Shown: positions 1 to 7,027 of the stretch, one piece after another
How positions within the stretch are numbered: the stretch's first letter is position 1
How the letters are laid out: each line of letters begins with the position of its first letter
Origin: Actinomycetota bacterium
Lineage (GTDB): Bacteria > Cyanobacteriota > Vampirovibrionia > Obscuribacterales > Obscuribacteraceae
NCBI GenBank assembly: GCA_903970355.1
Contig: CAJCIF010000372.1
Location: 1 to 14,737, forward strand
DNA length: 14,737 nucleotides
Reading direction: 5' to 3'
Program-made: the position numbers and the translations under genes
The notes under the pieces: generated by a model
The model's input: only the letters and a program-made list of their open reading frames with translations
What the model was told of the DNA's origin: nothing
The model's database searches: none

Positions 1-83
1 TTGCTTTCATCAGCGAAAGCCGGCATGCATGCGGATCCCGCTAACAGCATGGTTGTGAAAAGTGCAGACTGCAATTTGTTCAT
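1..83 (-). CDS. secreted protein, N-terminal fragment
   Basis: Only the first 27 codons are inside the window; the gene continues past the left edge. The ATG at 83-81 is preceded on the minus strand by GGAG eight bases upstream, a good ribosome binding site. The visible residues form a typical Sec signal peptide: MNKLQ, a hydrophobic core (ALFTTMLLAGSA), then CMPAFA followed by DES, with likely cleavage after AFA. A cysteine precedes the cleavage site but there is no proper lipobox. The mature part is not visible, so no function can be given. It lies downstream of the DUF4424-like gene on the same strand with a 120-base gap and could be cotranscribed with it. Confidence 0.6.
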   Translation of the reverse strand, partial: MNKLQSALFTTMLLAGSACMPAFADES

Positions 84-203
84 TGAAAAATCTCCATTGG
101 AAACCGGCACAAGGTGCCAGTGCTAACTTGCAATCAATCTAGCGGTATTGCAGATTCAGCCGCAACAGGTCGAGACAGTTAATGAAGTGATTGAAGTGAC
201 TCG

Positions 204-1016
204 TCAATTCATGTTGGTCAATTTTCTGTAGGCATAGCAAATATGAATGTCGTCTTTCTTAGTTGGCTTGAAGTTTTCTTTGAAGAAGCGCAAGGTTTGT
301 CCTTCTAATTTAGGTTCGCACATACCTTCATAGATGACCGTGCCAGCTGGTTGCATAGACCATTTCAGACGGGAAATATCTTGGTTCGGTATTGATGCTA
401 ATGATTTCAAATTGATTGGCCCCGGCATCACCTGTGGTGCAAAGTTAATAGTGATTGTCGCTTCACCAATTGGACCATGCCATGATGCTCCGGTATGCAA
501 AACATAAGAAGTTTGTTGATACATGCCATTCTCGTCTGTTACCTGAGAGCCCGGCTTCAATGTATAGACGTCGTGAACCAGGCAGTCGCCTTTGCCTTTG
601 AAAGTGACATTCTTCGTATGCCAGAACAAACCACGATCATTTGTTGGCACGAGTTTCGTTGGCACCTTTTTTCCATCTATATATGATTCATAGGTCATAA
701 ACGTTGCCTTGAGTCCTTTTGTCGGCAAAGGTTCACCTTGATAAGGTTCCTCTGCACCGAGCCCTTGATCTGGAAATCCCACTCTCACCGAGCAAGTGGG
801 ACCGCTATTATGGAAAACGAATTTGCAATCTACAGATATAAGGTCTGGATGAACATCGATTTTTACCGCTTCACTTTTCATCGCAACCGAAGGATGTCCA
901 CTGAGCAAGTGAGGAGAACCACCAAACGAAATGCCGCCATCGTCCGCGCTAGTTGGGGCGAATGTAGACGAAACAACGAAAAGAGCGGACAAGCAACCGT
1001 AAATGAGGCGTTTCAT
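204..1016 (-). CDS. secreted DUF4424-like protein
   Basis: A 270-residue protein with a signal peptide at residues 1-24 (MKRLIYG, hydrophobic stretch, cleavage near TSA/DD). The mature part resembles DUF4424 proteins. Residues 46-81 have the pattern of a beta-strand domain that starts with charged strands and ends in a GFP motif (VDCKFVFHNSGP, then VRVGFPD); FWHTKNVTF lies at 131-139; and the characteristic YxLxTGASWxGPIG motif lies at 171-184. The function of this family is unknown; the members are exported and probably periplasmic. The ATG at 1016 has GGAG six bases upstream on the minus strand. Seven cysteines lie after the signal peptide (residues 64, 75, 145, 233 and 260 among them), which would allow disulfides. 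The gene is divergent from the PDZ gene at 1115. The family match is from motif memory and is moderately sure. Confidence 0.75.
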   Translation of the reverse strand: MKRLIYGCLSALFVVSSTFAPTSADDGGISFGGSPHLLSGHPSVAMKSEAVKIDVHPDLISVDCKFVFHNSGPTCSVRVGFPDQGLGAEEPYQGEPLPTKGLKATFMTYESYIDGKKVPTKLVPTNDRGLFWHTKNVTFKGKGDCLVHDVYTLKPGSQVTDENGMYQQTSYVLHTGASWHGPIGEATITINFAPQVMPGPINLKSLASIPNQDISRLKWSMQPAGTVIYEGMCEPKLEGQTLRFFKENFKPTKKDDIHICYAYRKLTNMN

Positions 1017-1043
1017 GGGAGCTCCGGGAGTTGGGATTGGTTA

Positions 1044-1049
1044 ATTATA
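1044..1049 (-). promoter_or_regulatory. candidate -10 box (TATAAT)
   Basis: A perfect TATAAT on the minus strand lies 27 bases before the ATG of the DUF4424-like gene, inside the 98-base divergent intergenic region. Transcription would start near 1037. No good -35 hexamer lies at 16-18 bases (CCTGAT is the best I see), so this is a weak promoter call resting on the -10 box alone. Confidence 0.3.
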
Positions 1050-1114
1050 GATTTTCCTCCTAAAATATCAGGTAACCGAGTAGAACCGTGCGGACGGCTA
1101 AATACAGGTGATTT

Positions 1115-1843
1115 ATGATGGAAACTAGGAAAAAACCCTTTGCTACTCGCTTTTTAAGCACAGTGCCTGCAATTGCACTGTGTATGCAATTACCGCTTGC
1201 GGCTCGGGCTAACGATACTATTGCGCTGCGGAACGAAACTCCCAGCATAGATTTCACGCCCGTTGCCTCCGCCACCAACACAAATACAGAAGAAACTCCA
1301 CTTCAAGGCGGCGTGAAGAAAAACGAACTGACCGGCGACACACAAGACAATAATCTGCAAGCGGAACAATCAAAAACCGATACAACAACTAATACTACGA
1401 ATACGCCTTTTCAACTGGCAGTTCAAAAACTATCTTCCGGTGCAGAAATGACTTCTGATGATTACAGGGATTTAGGAATTGGTTGGTTGGGAATGGATTC
1501 TATCGCCACGGTTTTCCATACAACGCCGACAGTGAACAAGGTCTGGAAAGACTCACCTGCGTATTACGCTGGTGTACAAGTAGGTGATCTCGTCGTCAAC
1601 AATCCTGATGACACTTCGCATCGCAAGCCAGATCCTACGATTCCAATGTGGCAAGTTACATTCGGCAAAGCCGGAGCGAAGGATGACATCACATTCTCTC
1701 GAGATGGACATCTCTTCACCAAAACATTAGTGCGGGAAAATATCGAAGATATCAAAGACAAGAAAGCAAGAAAGATGTGGGAGAAGATGGCTCAAAAATT
1801 GGGAAATCCAACCCACGGAACATTTGATATTGAGAAGCCATAA
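1115..1843 (+). CDS. secreted PDZ-domain protein
   Basis: A 242-residue exported protein. The N-terminus (METRKKPFATRF, hydrophobic core, AARA/ND) is a signal peptide ending near residue 32. Residues 50-97 are a Thr/Asn/Gln-rich low-complexity linker. Residues 118-207 look like a PDZ domain: the GIGWLG binding-loop strand at 121-126, then VWKDSPAYYAGVQVGDLVVN at 143-162, which matches the usual 'SPAxxAGLxxGDxI' segment. No protease domain is attached, so this is a stand-alone PDZ protein that probably binds peptides or partners in the periplasm. Two adjacent ATGs (1115 and 1118) follow AGGTG at 1106-1110; either could be the start. The stop is 12 bases before the NAT start at 1856, which suggests one transcript with it. 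Confidence 0.75.
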   Translation: MMETRKKPFATRFLSTVPAIALCMQLPLAARANDTIALRNETPSIDFTPVASATNTNTEETPLQGGVKKNELTGDTQDNNLQAEQSKTDTTTNTTNTPFQLAVQKLSSGAEMTSDDYRDLGIGWLGMDSIATVFHTTPTVNKVWKDSPAYYAGVQVGDLVVNNPDDTSHRKPDPTIPMWQVTFGKAGAKDDITFSRDGHLFTKTLVRENIEDIKDKKARKMWEKMAQKLGNPTHGTFDIEKP

Positions 1844-1855
1844 AGAGGAGTGCGT

Positions 1856-2713
1856 GTGACGACGACAAAAGGCACAAGCGATTATCTCGATGCTTATTTT
1901 GAGCGTATCAAATACAATGGCGCACCTTCTGTCGATTTAGAAACATTGCAGTCTTTGCACTATCTGCATCCGATAGCCATACCGTTTGAGAATCTTAGTC
2001 CACTTGCTGGCAGACCTGTGCGGCTCGATACGGAATCCTTGAAGTGCAAACTGATAGATGGTGGCCGTGGTGGCTATTGTTTCGAACACAATCTACTCTT
2101 CAAGCATGTTTTGGACTCTATAGGCTTCGAAACTTTGGGGCTTGGAGCCAGGGTTCTCTGGGGACATGGCGATGATGAAATAACTGCGCTTGACCATTGC
2201 TTGCTTCTCATCACGCTGGATGGGACCCGCTATATTGCTGATGTCGGATTCGGTGGCATGTCGTTTACAGCACCATTACTGCTGCAATTGGAACTAGAAC
2301 AAAAAACATCTCACCAGGTCTACCGAATTGTTGCACTTGATGCCACCACTTATCTTGTGCAAGTTAAGGTGAGAGATACCTGGCGATCGATGTATAGATT
2401 TGATCTCTATGTCCGCTATGGAATCGATTACGAAATGGCCAATTTCTACACCTATAGTTATCCAACATCGCATTTCCTCCATACTTTGATGGTGTCAAAG
2501 CTGGGTCCAGATACAACCAGCAATCTCATAAACAATCAGCTCACGATCTATCACGAACAGACACATCAAAAAGAAGAGAAGGAAATCAACTCAGCAAGAG
2601 AGCTGCGAACACTACTGCAAGAGCGATTTGGGCTCAATCTGGGTGACATACAAAGCAATGGTGGCACAACTGAGTTCGATAACATCTTCTCTCGATTCAC
2701 GCCGCAACCATAA
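1856..2713 (+). CDS. nat: arylamine N-acetyltransferase
   Basis: Transfers acetyl from acetyl-CoA to arylamines, hydrazines or related amines by a cysteine-based ping-pong mechanism in the cytoplasm. The catalytic triad is intact: Cys75 in RGGYCFE, His114 in LDHCLL, and Asp129 in IADVGFGG (numbered from the GTG at 1856). The IPFENLSPL segment near residue 42-50 is also a family hallmark. The length of 285 residues is normal for bacterial NAT. I chose the GTG at 1856 because AGGAG (1846-1850) sits five bases before it; the in-frame GTG at 1850 overlaps that site and has none of its own. The gene follows the PDZ gene by 12 bases. Natural substrates cannot be read from sequence; some bacterial homologues acetylate biosynthetic intermediates rather than drugs. 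Confidence 0.93.
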   Translation: MTTTKGTSDYLDAYFERIKYNGAPSVDLETLQSLHYLHPIAIPFENLSPLAGRPVRLDTESLKCKLIDGGRGGYCFEHNLLFKHVLDSIGFETLGLGARVLWGHGDDEITALDHCLLLITLDGTRYIADVGFGGMSFTAPLLLQLELEQKTSHQVYRIVALDATTYLVQVKVRDTWRSMYRFDLYVRYGIDYEMANFYTYSYPTSHFLHTLMVSKLGPDTTSNLINNQLTIYHEQTHQKEEKEINSARELRTLLQERFGLNLGDIQSNGGTTEFDNIFSRFTPQP

Positions 2714-2860
2714 CGCTGAGCTGAGTTTCGGCTGAGATCACGCGGTATGCCTGCCGAAAATGCACACGTACCTCTAAAGACCGTCGCCATTACAGGTGGA
2801 ACCATCGAGGGCACTATTGCACCTTTTTAGTCAGTTGAATTGAAAAGGAAGGTAGTGGTT

Positions 2861-3037
2861 ATGGTGGTTATAGTTCACAATTTTCTTGAATCGTGGTTCT
2901 CATATCTTTCCGCCTGGATGACTTATATGACCGCAGGCAATTTCGCAATGACTTCTGTTCTTAGCTTGCTTGCCTTGTGGGCAATGTTTGGCTTGCTCTG
3001 GTGGTGCTGCATAGGAATGTCGACTAGAGCCATCTAA
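2861..3037 (+). CDS. small membrane protein
   Basis: A 58-residue protein I do not recognise. It is strongly hydrophobic and aromatic: residues 7-22 are amphipathic with Trp, Tyr and Phe (FLESWFSYLSAWMTYM), and residues 31-52 form a clear transmembrane helix (TSVLSLLALWAMFGLLWWCC). The ATG at 2861 was preferred over the in-frame ATG at 2840 because AAGGAAGG (2845-2852) lies eight bases before 2861, whereas 2840 has no ribosome binding site. It ends eight bases before the convergent hydrolase stop. The good ribosome binding site and clean helix argue for a real gene, but only similarity in relatives would prove it. Confidence 0.45.
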   Translation: MVVIVHNFLESWFSYLSAWMTYMTAGNFAMTSVLSLLALWAMFGLLWWCCIGMSTRAI

Positions 3038-3045
3038 TTGGCTGG

Positions 3046-3930
3046 TTAATACAAACCAACGGAATGCAGAAAGGAATCAACTGCTTCGGTGTATTCACCA
3101 GGCAAGCCCAGGTTTTCATTTATGCCGGAGTGGTTGTAATTCTGAGGAAGTACGATCGCACGCCCTCCTAACTTCGTCGCCTTTTCAGCGAAGGCCTTGG
3201 CTTGAAGAGGTGAATCCGGACGTCGCGCAGAACAAACGAGCAGAACTGGATTCGGCGCAGATTTTAGCCTATCAACTGGCGAAGCCTCTGCCCAATAAGT
3301 GGGATCGCTTTTAAAGGCTTCGTCGTACAAGCCTAAATGACGTTTTCCCATCAATTTAACAACGTCCATTGCGGCGCTATCTAAAGCTACCGTTCCCAAC
3401 CAGGGTTTTGCATTTTCCTTCGAAACAAGCTCTGGGTCACTGGCAAGTAGTGCCACCAAATGTGCACCTGCTGAATGTCCCATTAATACAATGCGTTTTG
3501 GATCTCCTCCCCAGGATGGCGCATTCGCTTGTACATAGCTGAGCGCACGCGCAACATCTTCCGCTTGTTCAACTGGATAAGCTGCCGGCACCAATCGATT
3601 ATTTACAGATACAAAAATGACGCCCTTCGGCACCCAATGAGCTACCTTGTTGCTCACTACGGGCTTACTCGATTTATCGCCCAGCCGCCATCCACCTCCA
3701 TGAACCATCATGATGATTGGTGCGTTTTTGCTCTGCGCTGGAATATAAACATCAATCTTTTGCTTTGGATCTTTTCCATAAGCGATATCCCGTTCAACCG
3801 TCATATCCTTCGGCATAGGCAAGGAAGTATTTGGCGTGCCGCCGTTTTCTGAATCTTCAACACTTGCTGGAGCTTGCGCGATAGCCGAAGTGATCGAGAG
3901 CGCCATCATTGGAGCGATTAGTGAACGCAT
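3046..3930 (-). CDS. secreted alpha/beta hydrolase (esterase)
   Basis: A 294-residue exported carboxylesterase/lipase-like enzyme of the COG0657 (hormone-sensitive-lipase-like) group. Residues 1-20 (MRSLIAPMMALSITSAIAQA) are a signal peptide. The oxyanion motif HGGGW is at 77-81, and the nucleophile elbow GHSAG is at 151-155 with Ser153. Likely partners are Asp239 (CSARRPDSP) and His267 (NYNHSGI), so the catalytic triad seems complete. The ATG at 3930 has AGGA six bases upstream; an in-frame TTG six codons earlier lacks a site and would spoil the signal peptide. It probably hydrolyses small esters in the periplasm or outside the cell; the substrate is unknown. It is transcribed alone, convergent with the small membrane protein and divergent from the gene at 4057. 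Confidence 0.9.
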   Translation of the reverse strand: MRSLIAPMMALSITSAIAQAPASVEDSENGGTPNTSLPMPKDMTVERDIAYGKDPKQKIDVYIPAQSKNAPIIMMVHGGGWRLGDKSSKPVVSNKVAHWVPKGVIFVSVNNRLVPAAYPVEQAEDVARALSYVQANAPSWGGDPKRIVLMGHSAGAHLVALLASDPELVSKENAKPWLGTVALDSAAMDVVKLMGKRHLGLYDEAFKSDPTYWAEASPVDRLKSAPNPVLLVCSARRPDSPLQAKAFAEKATKLGGRAIVLPQNYNHSGINENLGLPGEYTEAVDSFLHSVGLY

Positions 3931-4007
3931 ACTAATTCCTATTGTCAACTAAGGACGCGGTTGTGCCAATCTACCAAACTGAACGGTCACTGCAAAGTCA
4001 CTCGATG

Positions 4008-4036
4008 TTGTCATTATCTAGACCGAAGACTGTAAA
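4008..4036 (+). promoter_or_regulatory. candidate sigma70-type promoter
   Basis: TTGTCA at 4008-4013 and TGTAAA at 4031-4036 are separated by exactly 17 bases. The -35 box matches consensus at five of six positions and the -10 box at four of six. Transcription would start near 4043, giving a leader of about 14 bases that contains the strong AGGGGGAG ribosome binding site before the ATG at 4057. Confidence 0.45.
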
Positions 4037-4056
4037 GTAGGCGCCAGGGGGAGAAA

Positions 4057-4233
4057 ATGGACACGGCAGAGTTTGATAAGCATGTAAACAATCTCGAAAA
4101 CATTGCGGCAAAGGGGCAATTGGGTGACTTAGCCAAGCAGTTACATGCCATGGCACCAGAAGACAGACTTGCAGTTGAAAAGCAAATGCAAACCGATGCA
4201 AATCTCATTTTGATACCAGCGTTGCTATGTTAG
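4057..4233 (+). CDS. small protein, N-terminal part of a likely frameshifted gene
   Basis: A 58-codon reading frame with a very good start: AGGGGGAG ends four bases before the ATG. Residues 1-49 (MDTAEFDKHVNNLENIAAKG, then QLGDLAKQLHAMAPEDRLAV and EKQMQTDAN) read as a normal soluble helical protein. The last nine residues (LILIPALLC) look out of character. The reading frame that continues well, FDTSVAMLDTRDIK, is shifted by one base beginning at the T4 run at 4208-4211. Adding one T to that run joins this frame with the next one into a single 122-residue protein. I do not recognise the family. The frameshift may be real, a sequencing or assembly error, or, less likely, a translational frameshift. 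Confidence 0.55.
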   Translation: MDTAEFDKHVNNLENIAAKGQLGDLAKQLHAMAPEDRLAVEKQMQTDANLILIPALLC

Positions 4234-4424
4234 ACACTCGCGACATCAAATGCAAAGATGGCTTTCATAGCCTTGAACAATTTGATACCAAAACCGGACA
4301 TCTGAAAACTCAGGATATGGATGAACTTGATGGCACGCACGTCCATGATGATTACGATCCCGAGACTGGTGCATTCTTTTGGCGAACTGAAACTCATCCG
4401 GCCAAGAAATCAAAAACCGGTTGA
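4227..4424 (+). CDS. small protein, C-terminal part of a likely frameshifted gene
   Basis: A 65-codon frame overlapping the end of the previous one by seven bases. It encodes a charged soluble protein: LDTRDIKCKDGFHSLEQFD, then DTKTGHLKTQDMDELDGTHV, then HDDYDPETGAFFWRTETHP. The two segments FDTKTGHLKT and YDPETGAFFW look like two copies of a short beta-hairpin unit (aromatic-D-x-x-TG-x-x). No ribosome binding site lies before the ATG at 4227, and the frame stays open upstream of it (KSHFDTSVAM). That suggests it is the continuation of the 4057 gene after a one-base slip rather than an independent gene, although coupled reinitiation is possible. Function unknown. Confidence 0.5.
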   Translation: MLDTRDIKCKDGFHSLEQFDTKTGHLKTQDMDELDGTHVHDDYDPETGAFFWRTETHPAKKSKTG

Positions 4425-4448
4425 TCAAATCTTGTTGATCAAATCTTA
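4421..4448 (+). repeat. 14-base tandem duplication
   Basis: TTGATCAAATCTTG (4421-4434) is followed directly by TTGATCAAATCTTA (4435-4448), identical except at the last base. The stop codon TGA (4422-4424) of the preceding frame lies in the first copy. Each copy holds the palindrome TTGATCAA, and the pair is flanked by the inverted arms CCGGTT (4417-4422) and AACCGG (4448-4453). No T-tract follows, so I do not call it a terminator. Confidence 0.75.
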
Positions 4449-4511
4449 ACCGGAACCTATTCAACCTCGTGGCGTCATTTCAAGACTGAGCCATGAGGAG
4501 GGCTAGTAATT

Positions 4512-4745
4512 ATGCGGCATTCAGCAATTTCCCTGATCGTAATTATCAGCAGCTTTCAAACGATCTTAGCTGTTCAGGCTGAACAGCTCGTCGGCAGCAA
4601 CGGCAAAGTCTTCGCCGAAGAAGTTACGCCAATGCATTCGAAACTACACGCGCCAATCAAAACCAAAGCGTACGCGACTTCGAAATACTTGTTCTTTGAA
4701 CGAGCCATTCATCAAGCGGCACGACGCCCAGAATACGCAAGATAA
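4512..4745 (+). CDS. small secreted protein
   Basis: A 77-residue protein I do not recognise. Residues 1-23 (MRHSAISLIVIISSF and on to AVQA) form a signal peptide with likely cleavage at VQA/EQ, leaving a mature peptide of about 54 residues rich in Lys, Ala and Thr and ending RRPEYAR. The ribosome binding site AGGAGGG is nine bases before the ATG. It has no cysteines, so it is neither a lipoprotein nor disulfide-bonded. It lies 87 bases after the frameshifted gene and is convergent with the VOC gene, 16 bases away. The signal peptide and strong ribosome binding site support a real gene; its role is unknown. Confidence 0.55.
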   Translation: MRHSAISLIVIISSFQTILAVQAEQLVGSNGKVFAEEVTPMHSKLHAPIKTKAYATSKYLFFERAIHQAARRPEYAR

Positions 4746-4761
4746 CTCGATAACTGATTCG

Positions 4762-5256
4762 TTAAACAGGTACTCGGCCGGCGGCTGCGTTTTCCAAGCG
4801 GTTAATGTCGAGTTTCACCATTTGCATAACCTCTTTCATGACGCGAGCAGACGCTTCAGCATCGCATTTGGCGAAGATTTCGCCCAGTGTTGCTGGCACG
4901 ATTTGCCACGACATTCCGAACTTATCAGTTAGCCACCCGCATTGCACTTCATTGCCGCCTTCTAAGAGTTTCGACCACATACGATCTATTTCTTCTTGCG
5001 TTTTGCAGTTAACAATGAGAGAAATTGCAGGCGTAAATTTATAGTTCGGACCGCCATTCAAGCCAAGATATTCCTGTCCATCGAGTACGAATCTAACGGT
5101 CATGACGCTGCCTTTCGCTCTTCCTAATTTCTCCGCTGTGTCATCGGGATAGTGAGCGATGTGCAGTATTTTCGAGTTTTCAAAAATGGATACATAGAAA
5201 TTGGCAGCTTCTTCGGCCTGATTGTCGAACCACAAACACGGAGTCACTTTCTGCAT
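4762..5256 (-). CDS. VOC-family protein (PhnB/COG3865-like)
   Basis: A 164-residue cytoplasmic protein of the vicinal-oxygen-chelate superfamily, in the subgroup often labelled '3-demethylubiquinone-9 3-methyltransferase-like'. Hallmarks are the start MQKVTPCLWF, AEEAANFYVSIF, SVMTVRFVLDGQEYLGLNGG at about residue 50, FTPAISLIVNC, the segment CGWLTDKFGMSWQIVP, and the tail RVMKEVMQMVKLDI. The reaction is not known for this group and the annotated methyltransferase name is probably wrong. I chose the second ATG (5256): the family usually begins MQK, and GAGG lies about eight bases before it but only two before the ATG at 5262. That site includes the stop codon TGA of the TPR gene just upstream, so the two genes are translationally close-coupled. 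Confidence 0.88.
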   Translation of the reverse strand: MQKVTPCLWFDNQAEEAANFYVSIFENSKILHIAHYPDDTAEKLGRAKGSVMTVRFVLDGQEYLGLNGGPNYKFTPAISLIVNCKTQEEIDRMWSKLLEGGNEVQCGWLTDKFGMSWQIVPATLGEIFAKCDAEASARVMKEVMQMVKLDINRLENAAAGRVPV

Positions 5257-5266
5257 TTTCATTTCC

Positions 5267-6895
5267 TCACTTTTTGTATTTCAACATTGCTCTTGCGGTC
5301 CAGGTTTCCATGAAAGAAGGTTCGCCAACTGATTGCACCCAGTGCAACTCATCTAGAGTTTTTTGATCGTTCTTATTTGCCATGTCCTCAAGCGCGAGAG
5401 CAAAATGCATTTCTGTTTGTTTGCCTTTATCTGATGCATCTTTGTTCAACCCTTCAGCACTTTTTTTGCCCATCAAATATTGAATAATCGGCCCCGGCCA
5501 TTCACTCAGTTTGAGGGTGGTGGATGCTTTTTGAAGCGTATCATCGGCATCTTTAGCCTTATCCAGGATTCTTTCAAGCTGTGCCTTATAAAGGTAACAA
5601 TAGGCTGCCGGAAATTCCGTGTCTTTGGTTCGTGCAAGTGCATCGACAAATGCTTTGAGTGCATCAGGAAATTGCTCTTTAGCAAGGAAGTTATAGCCCT
5701 GGCTAAAATAAGTAGTCCCATCGTCCGGCGTCAGTTCCAGGGCATCTTCCATGTAGGCTTGCGCTTCGCTAGCACGTCCTGATGCAAGACAAATGTTGCT
5801 CTGAAGAATGCGAAATCTAGCGTTTTGAGGCGCATGAATAATTGCTTCAAAATTGTCTCTGGTAGCGTCATCGAACTCTCCGAGTTCTAACTCACAATAA
5901 GCTTTGGCATTCAGACACTTAGTGTGCAGAGCACCTAACGGAACTGACTCTAGAGCTGCTTGAACGCCCTCCAATAGCTCTTGCTTACTGGCAGTTTTTT
6001 CTATAATTTGCATCGGTTGAACTTTCTCTTTCACAGAGATTTTCTCAATTATTTCGCCATAGAGCTTCTTTGCCGCTGCATAGTTTTGGAGATCGAATTC
6101 GATTGCAGCGCGCTCCTCTTGTGCCTTAAAGAAATCCGGATATTTCGCTATTAAATCATCAAGTTCTTTGATTGCCAGCTTGCTGTCTTTCGACATCGTT
6201 TCATGAGCATAGGCTTGCGAAAAGAGCAGAAGTTTATCGTTAGGCGCTGCTTTCAAGCCATCTTCAATGGCGCGCATCGTTTTTTCATAGTCTTTGTTCT
6301 TGCCATAGATAGCAGCTTTTAACATGTATAAATCCGCATTCTTAGGATCTATAGCTATGGCCTTATCAATTGCTTTAGCCGCATCATTGACTTTTCCTTC
6401 TTCTGCATAGAGCCTGCTCATCACAATCCAGATTCGAATGCCTTTTGGATTTTTGGCAAGAAATTCTTTCCCGGCTGCTTCTGCTTTATCGAATTCCTTT
6501 GCTCGCATATAAATCAAAACGAGCAGTTCCGTTGGGTCTTCACTCGGAGTTCCCATTGTGATAGCTCGTTTTAGATCGGCAATAGCAGATTTTGTATCCC
6601 CGCGTTTTACATAAATCAAAGCGCGCTGAACAAGACGAGTTGCATCAGCATTTGCAGCGATTTGTTTGTTCAACCAATTGAGTGCAGATTCCTCCGAATC
6701 TCCTGATTCAAAGGTGCCAACATCCTCTCCATTAGAATTTTTGATTGCTGGAAGATCGAAACTGGAATATTCCTTCCGTGCAGGCGGTGGTTTCACATCT
6801 GTCGGAGTCATGGGTACATCTTCCCCACCGGCTGCCAAACCAGCGCGAGCTGAGAGCGTAACCATAACGAGCGCAAGTATTAGTCTAAGAAACAA
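5267..6895 (-). CDS. secreted TPR-repeat protein
   Basis: A 542-residue exported protein made largely of tetratricopeptide repeats. Residues 1-22 (MFLRLILALVMVTLS, then ARAGLAA) are a signal peptide, and residues 25-60 are a Pro-rich linker. From about residue 85 to 460 I count roughly ten TPR-like helix pairs, for example YVKRGDTKSAIADLKRAI, YAEEGKVNDAAKAIDKAI followed by AIDPKN, and LASGRASEAQAYMEDALEL followed by TPDD. The array probably serves as a protein-binding scaffold in the periplasm or outer envelope; partners are unknown. The start is a TTG at 6895: AAGGTG ends five bases before it, and the first ATG downstream would cut the signal peptide in half. The VOC gene follows after 10 bases. 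Confidence 0.85.
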   Translation of the reverse strand: MFLRLILALVMVTLSARAGLAAGGEDVPMTPTDVKPPPARKEYSSFDLPAIKNSNGEDVGTFESGDSEESALNWLNKQIAANADATRLVQRALIYVKRGDTKSAIADLKRAITMGTPSEDPTELLVLIYMRAKEFDKAEAAGKEFLAKNPKGIRIWIVMSRLYAEEGKVNDAAKAIDKAIAIDPKNADLYMLKAAIYGKNKDYEKTMRAIEDGLKAAPNDKLLLFSQAYAHETMSKDSKLAIKELDDLIAKYPDFFKAQEERAAIEFDLQNYAAAKKLYGEIIEKISVKEKVQPMQIIEKTASKQELLEGVQAALESVPLGALHTKCLNAKAYCELELGEFDDATRDNFEAIIHAPQNARFRILQSNICLASGRASEAQAYMEDALELTPDDGTTYFSQGYNFLAKEQFPDALKAFVDALARTKDTEFPAAYCYLYKAQLERILDKAKDADDTLQKASTTLKLSEWPGPIIQYLMGKKSAEGLNKDASDKGKQTEMHFALALEDMANKNDQKTLDELHWVQSVGEPSFMETWTARAMLKYKK

Positions 6896-7027
6896 AACGA
6901 CACCTTTTTAATCTGAAACGCGCACCCAAACACAAATACATTATGAATTTCGAGTAGCCAAGAGAAGCCGGCTAATAGGCATATGGTTTACTGATCGCAC
7001 TGCATATTTCCTCATAAGGAGTGAATC

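Noticed and set aside
184..201. Nine-base imperfect tandem repeat GAAGTGATT/GAAGTGACT after the DUF4424-like stop codon.
   Set aside because: Too short and imperfect to separate from chance.
738..1118. 126-codon plus-strand frame opposite the DUF4424-like gene.
   Set aside because: It is the complement of a gene with a signal peptide and family motifs; its own product is Arg/Trp-rich and unlike a protein.
2566..2814. 82-codon minus-strand frame overlapping the end of the NAT gene.
   Set aside because: It lies mostly inside a confidently identified gene on the other strand and has no recognisable features.
2747..2830. A 27-codon frame after the NAT gene (MPAENAHVPLKTVAITGGTI and on to a stop).
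   Set aside because: No clear ribosome binding site and too short to judge; it reads in a protein-like way and may be a remnant, but I cannot support it as a gene.
3028..3043. Short hairpin AGCCA/TGGCT between the convergent genes at 3037 and 3046.
   Set aside because: Only five base pairs and no T tract on either strand; not enough for a terminator call.
3998..4208. Two minus-strand frames of 64-67 codons opposite the small gene at 4057.
   Set aside because: The plus strand has a promoter, a strong ribosome site and soluble protein-like sequence; the minus frames have none.
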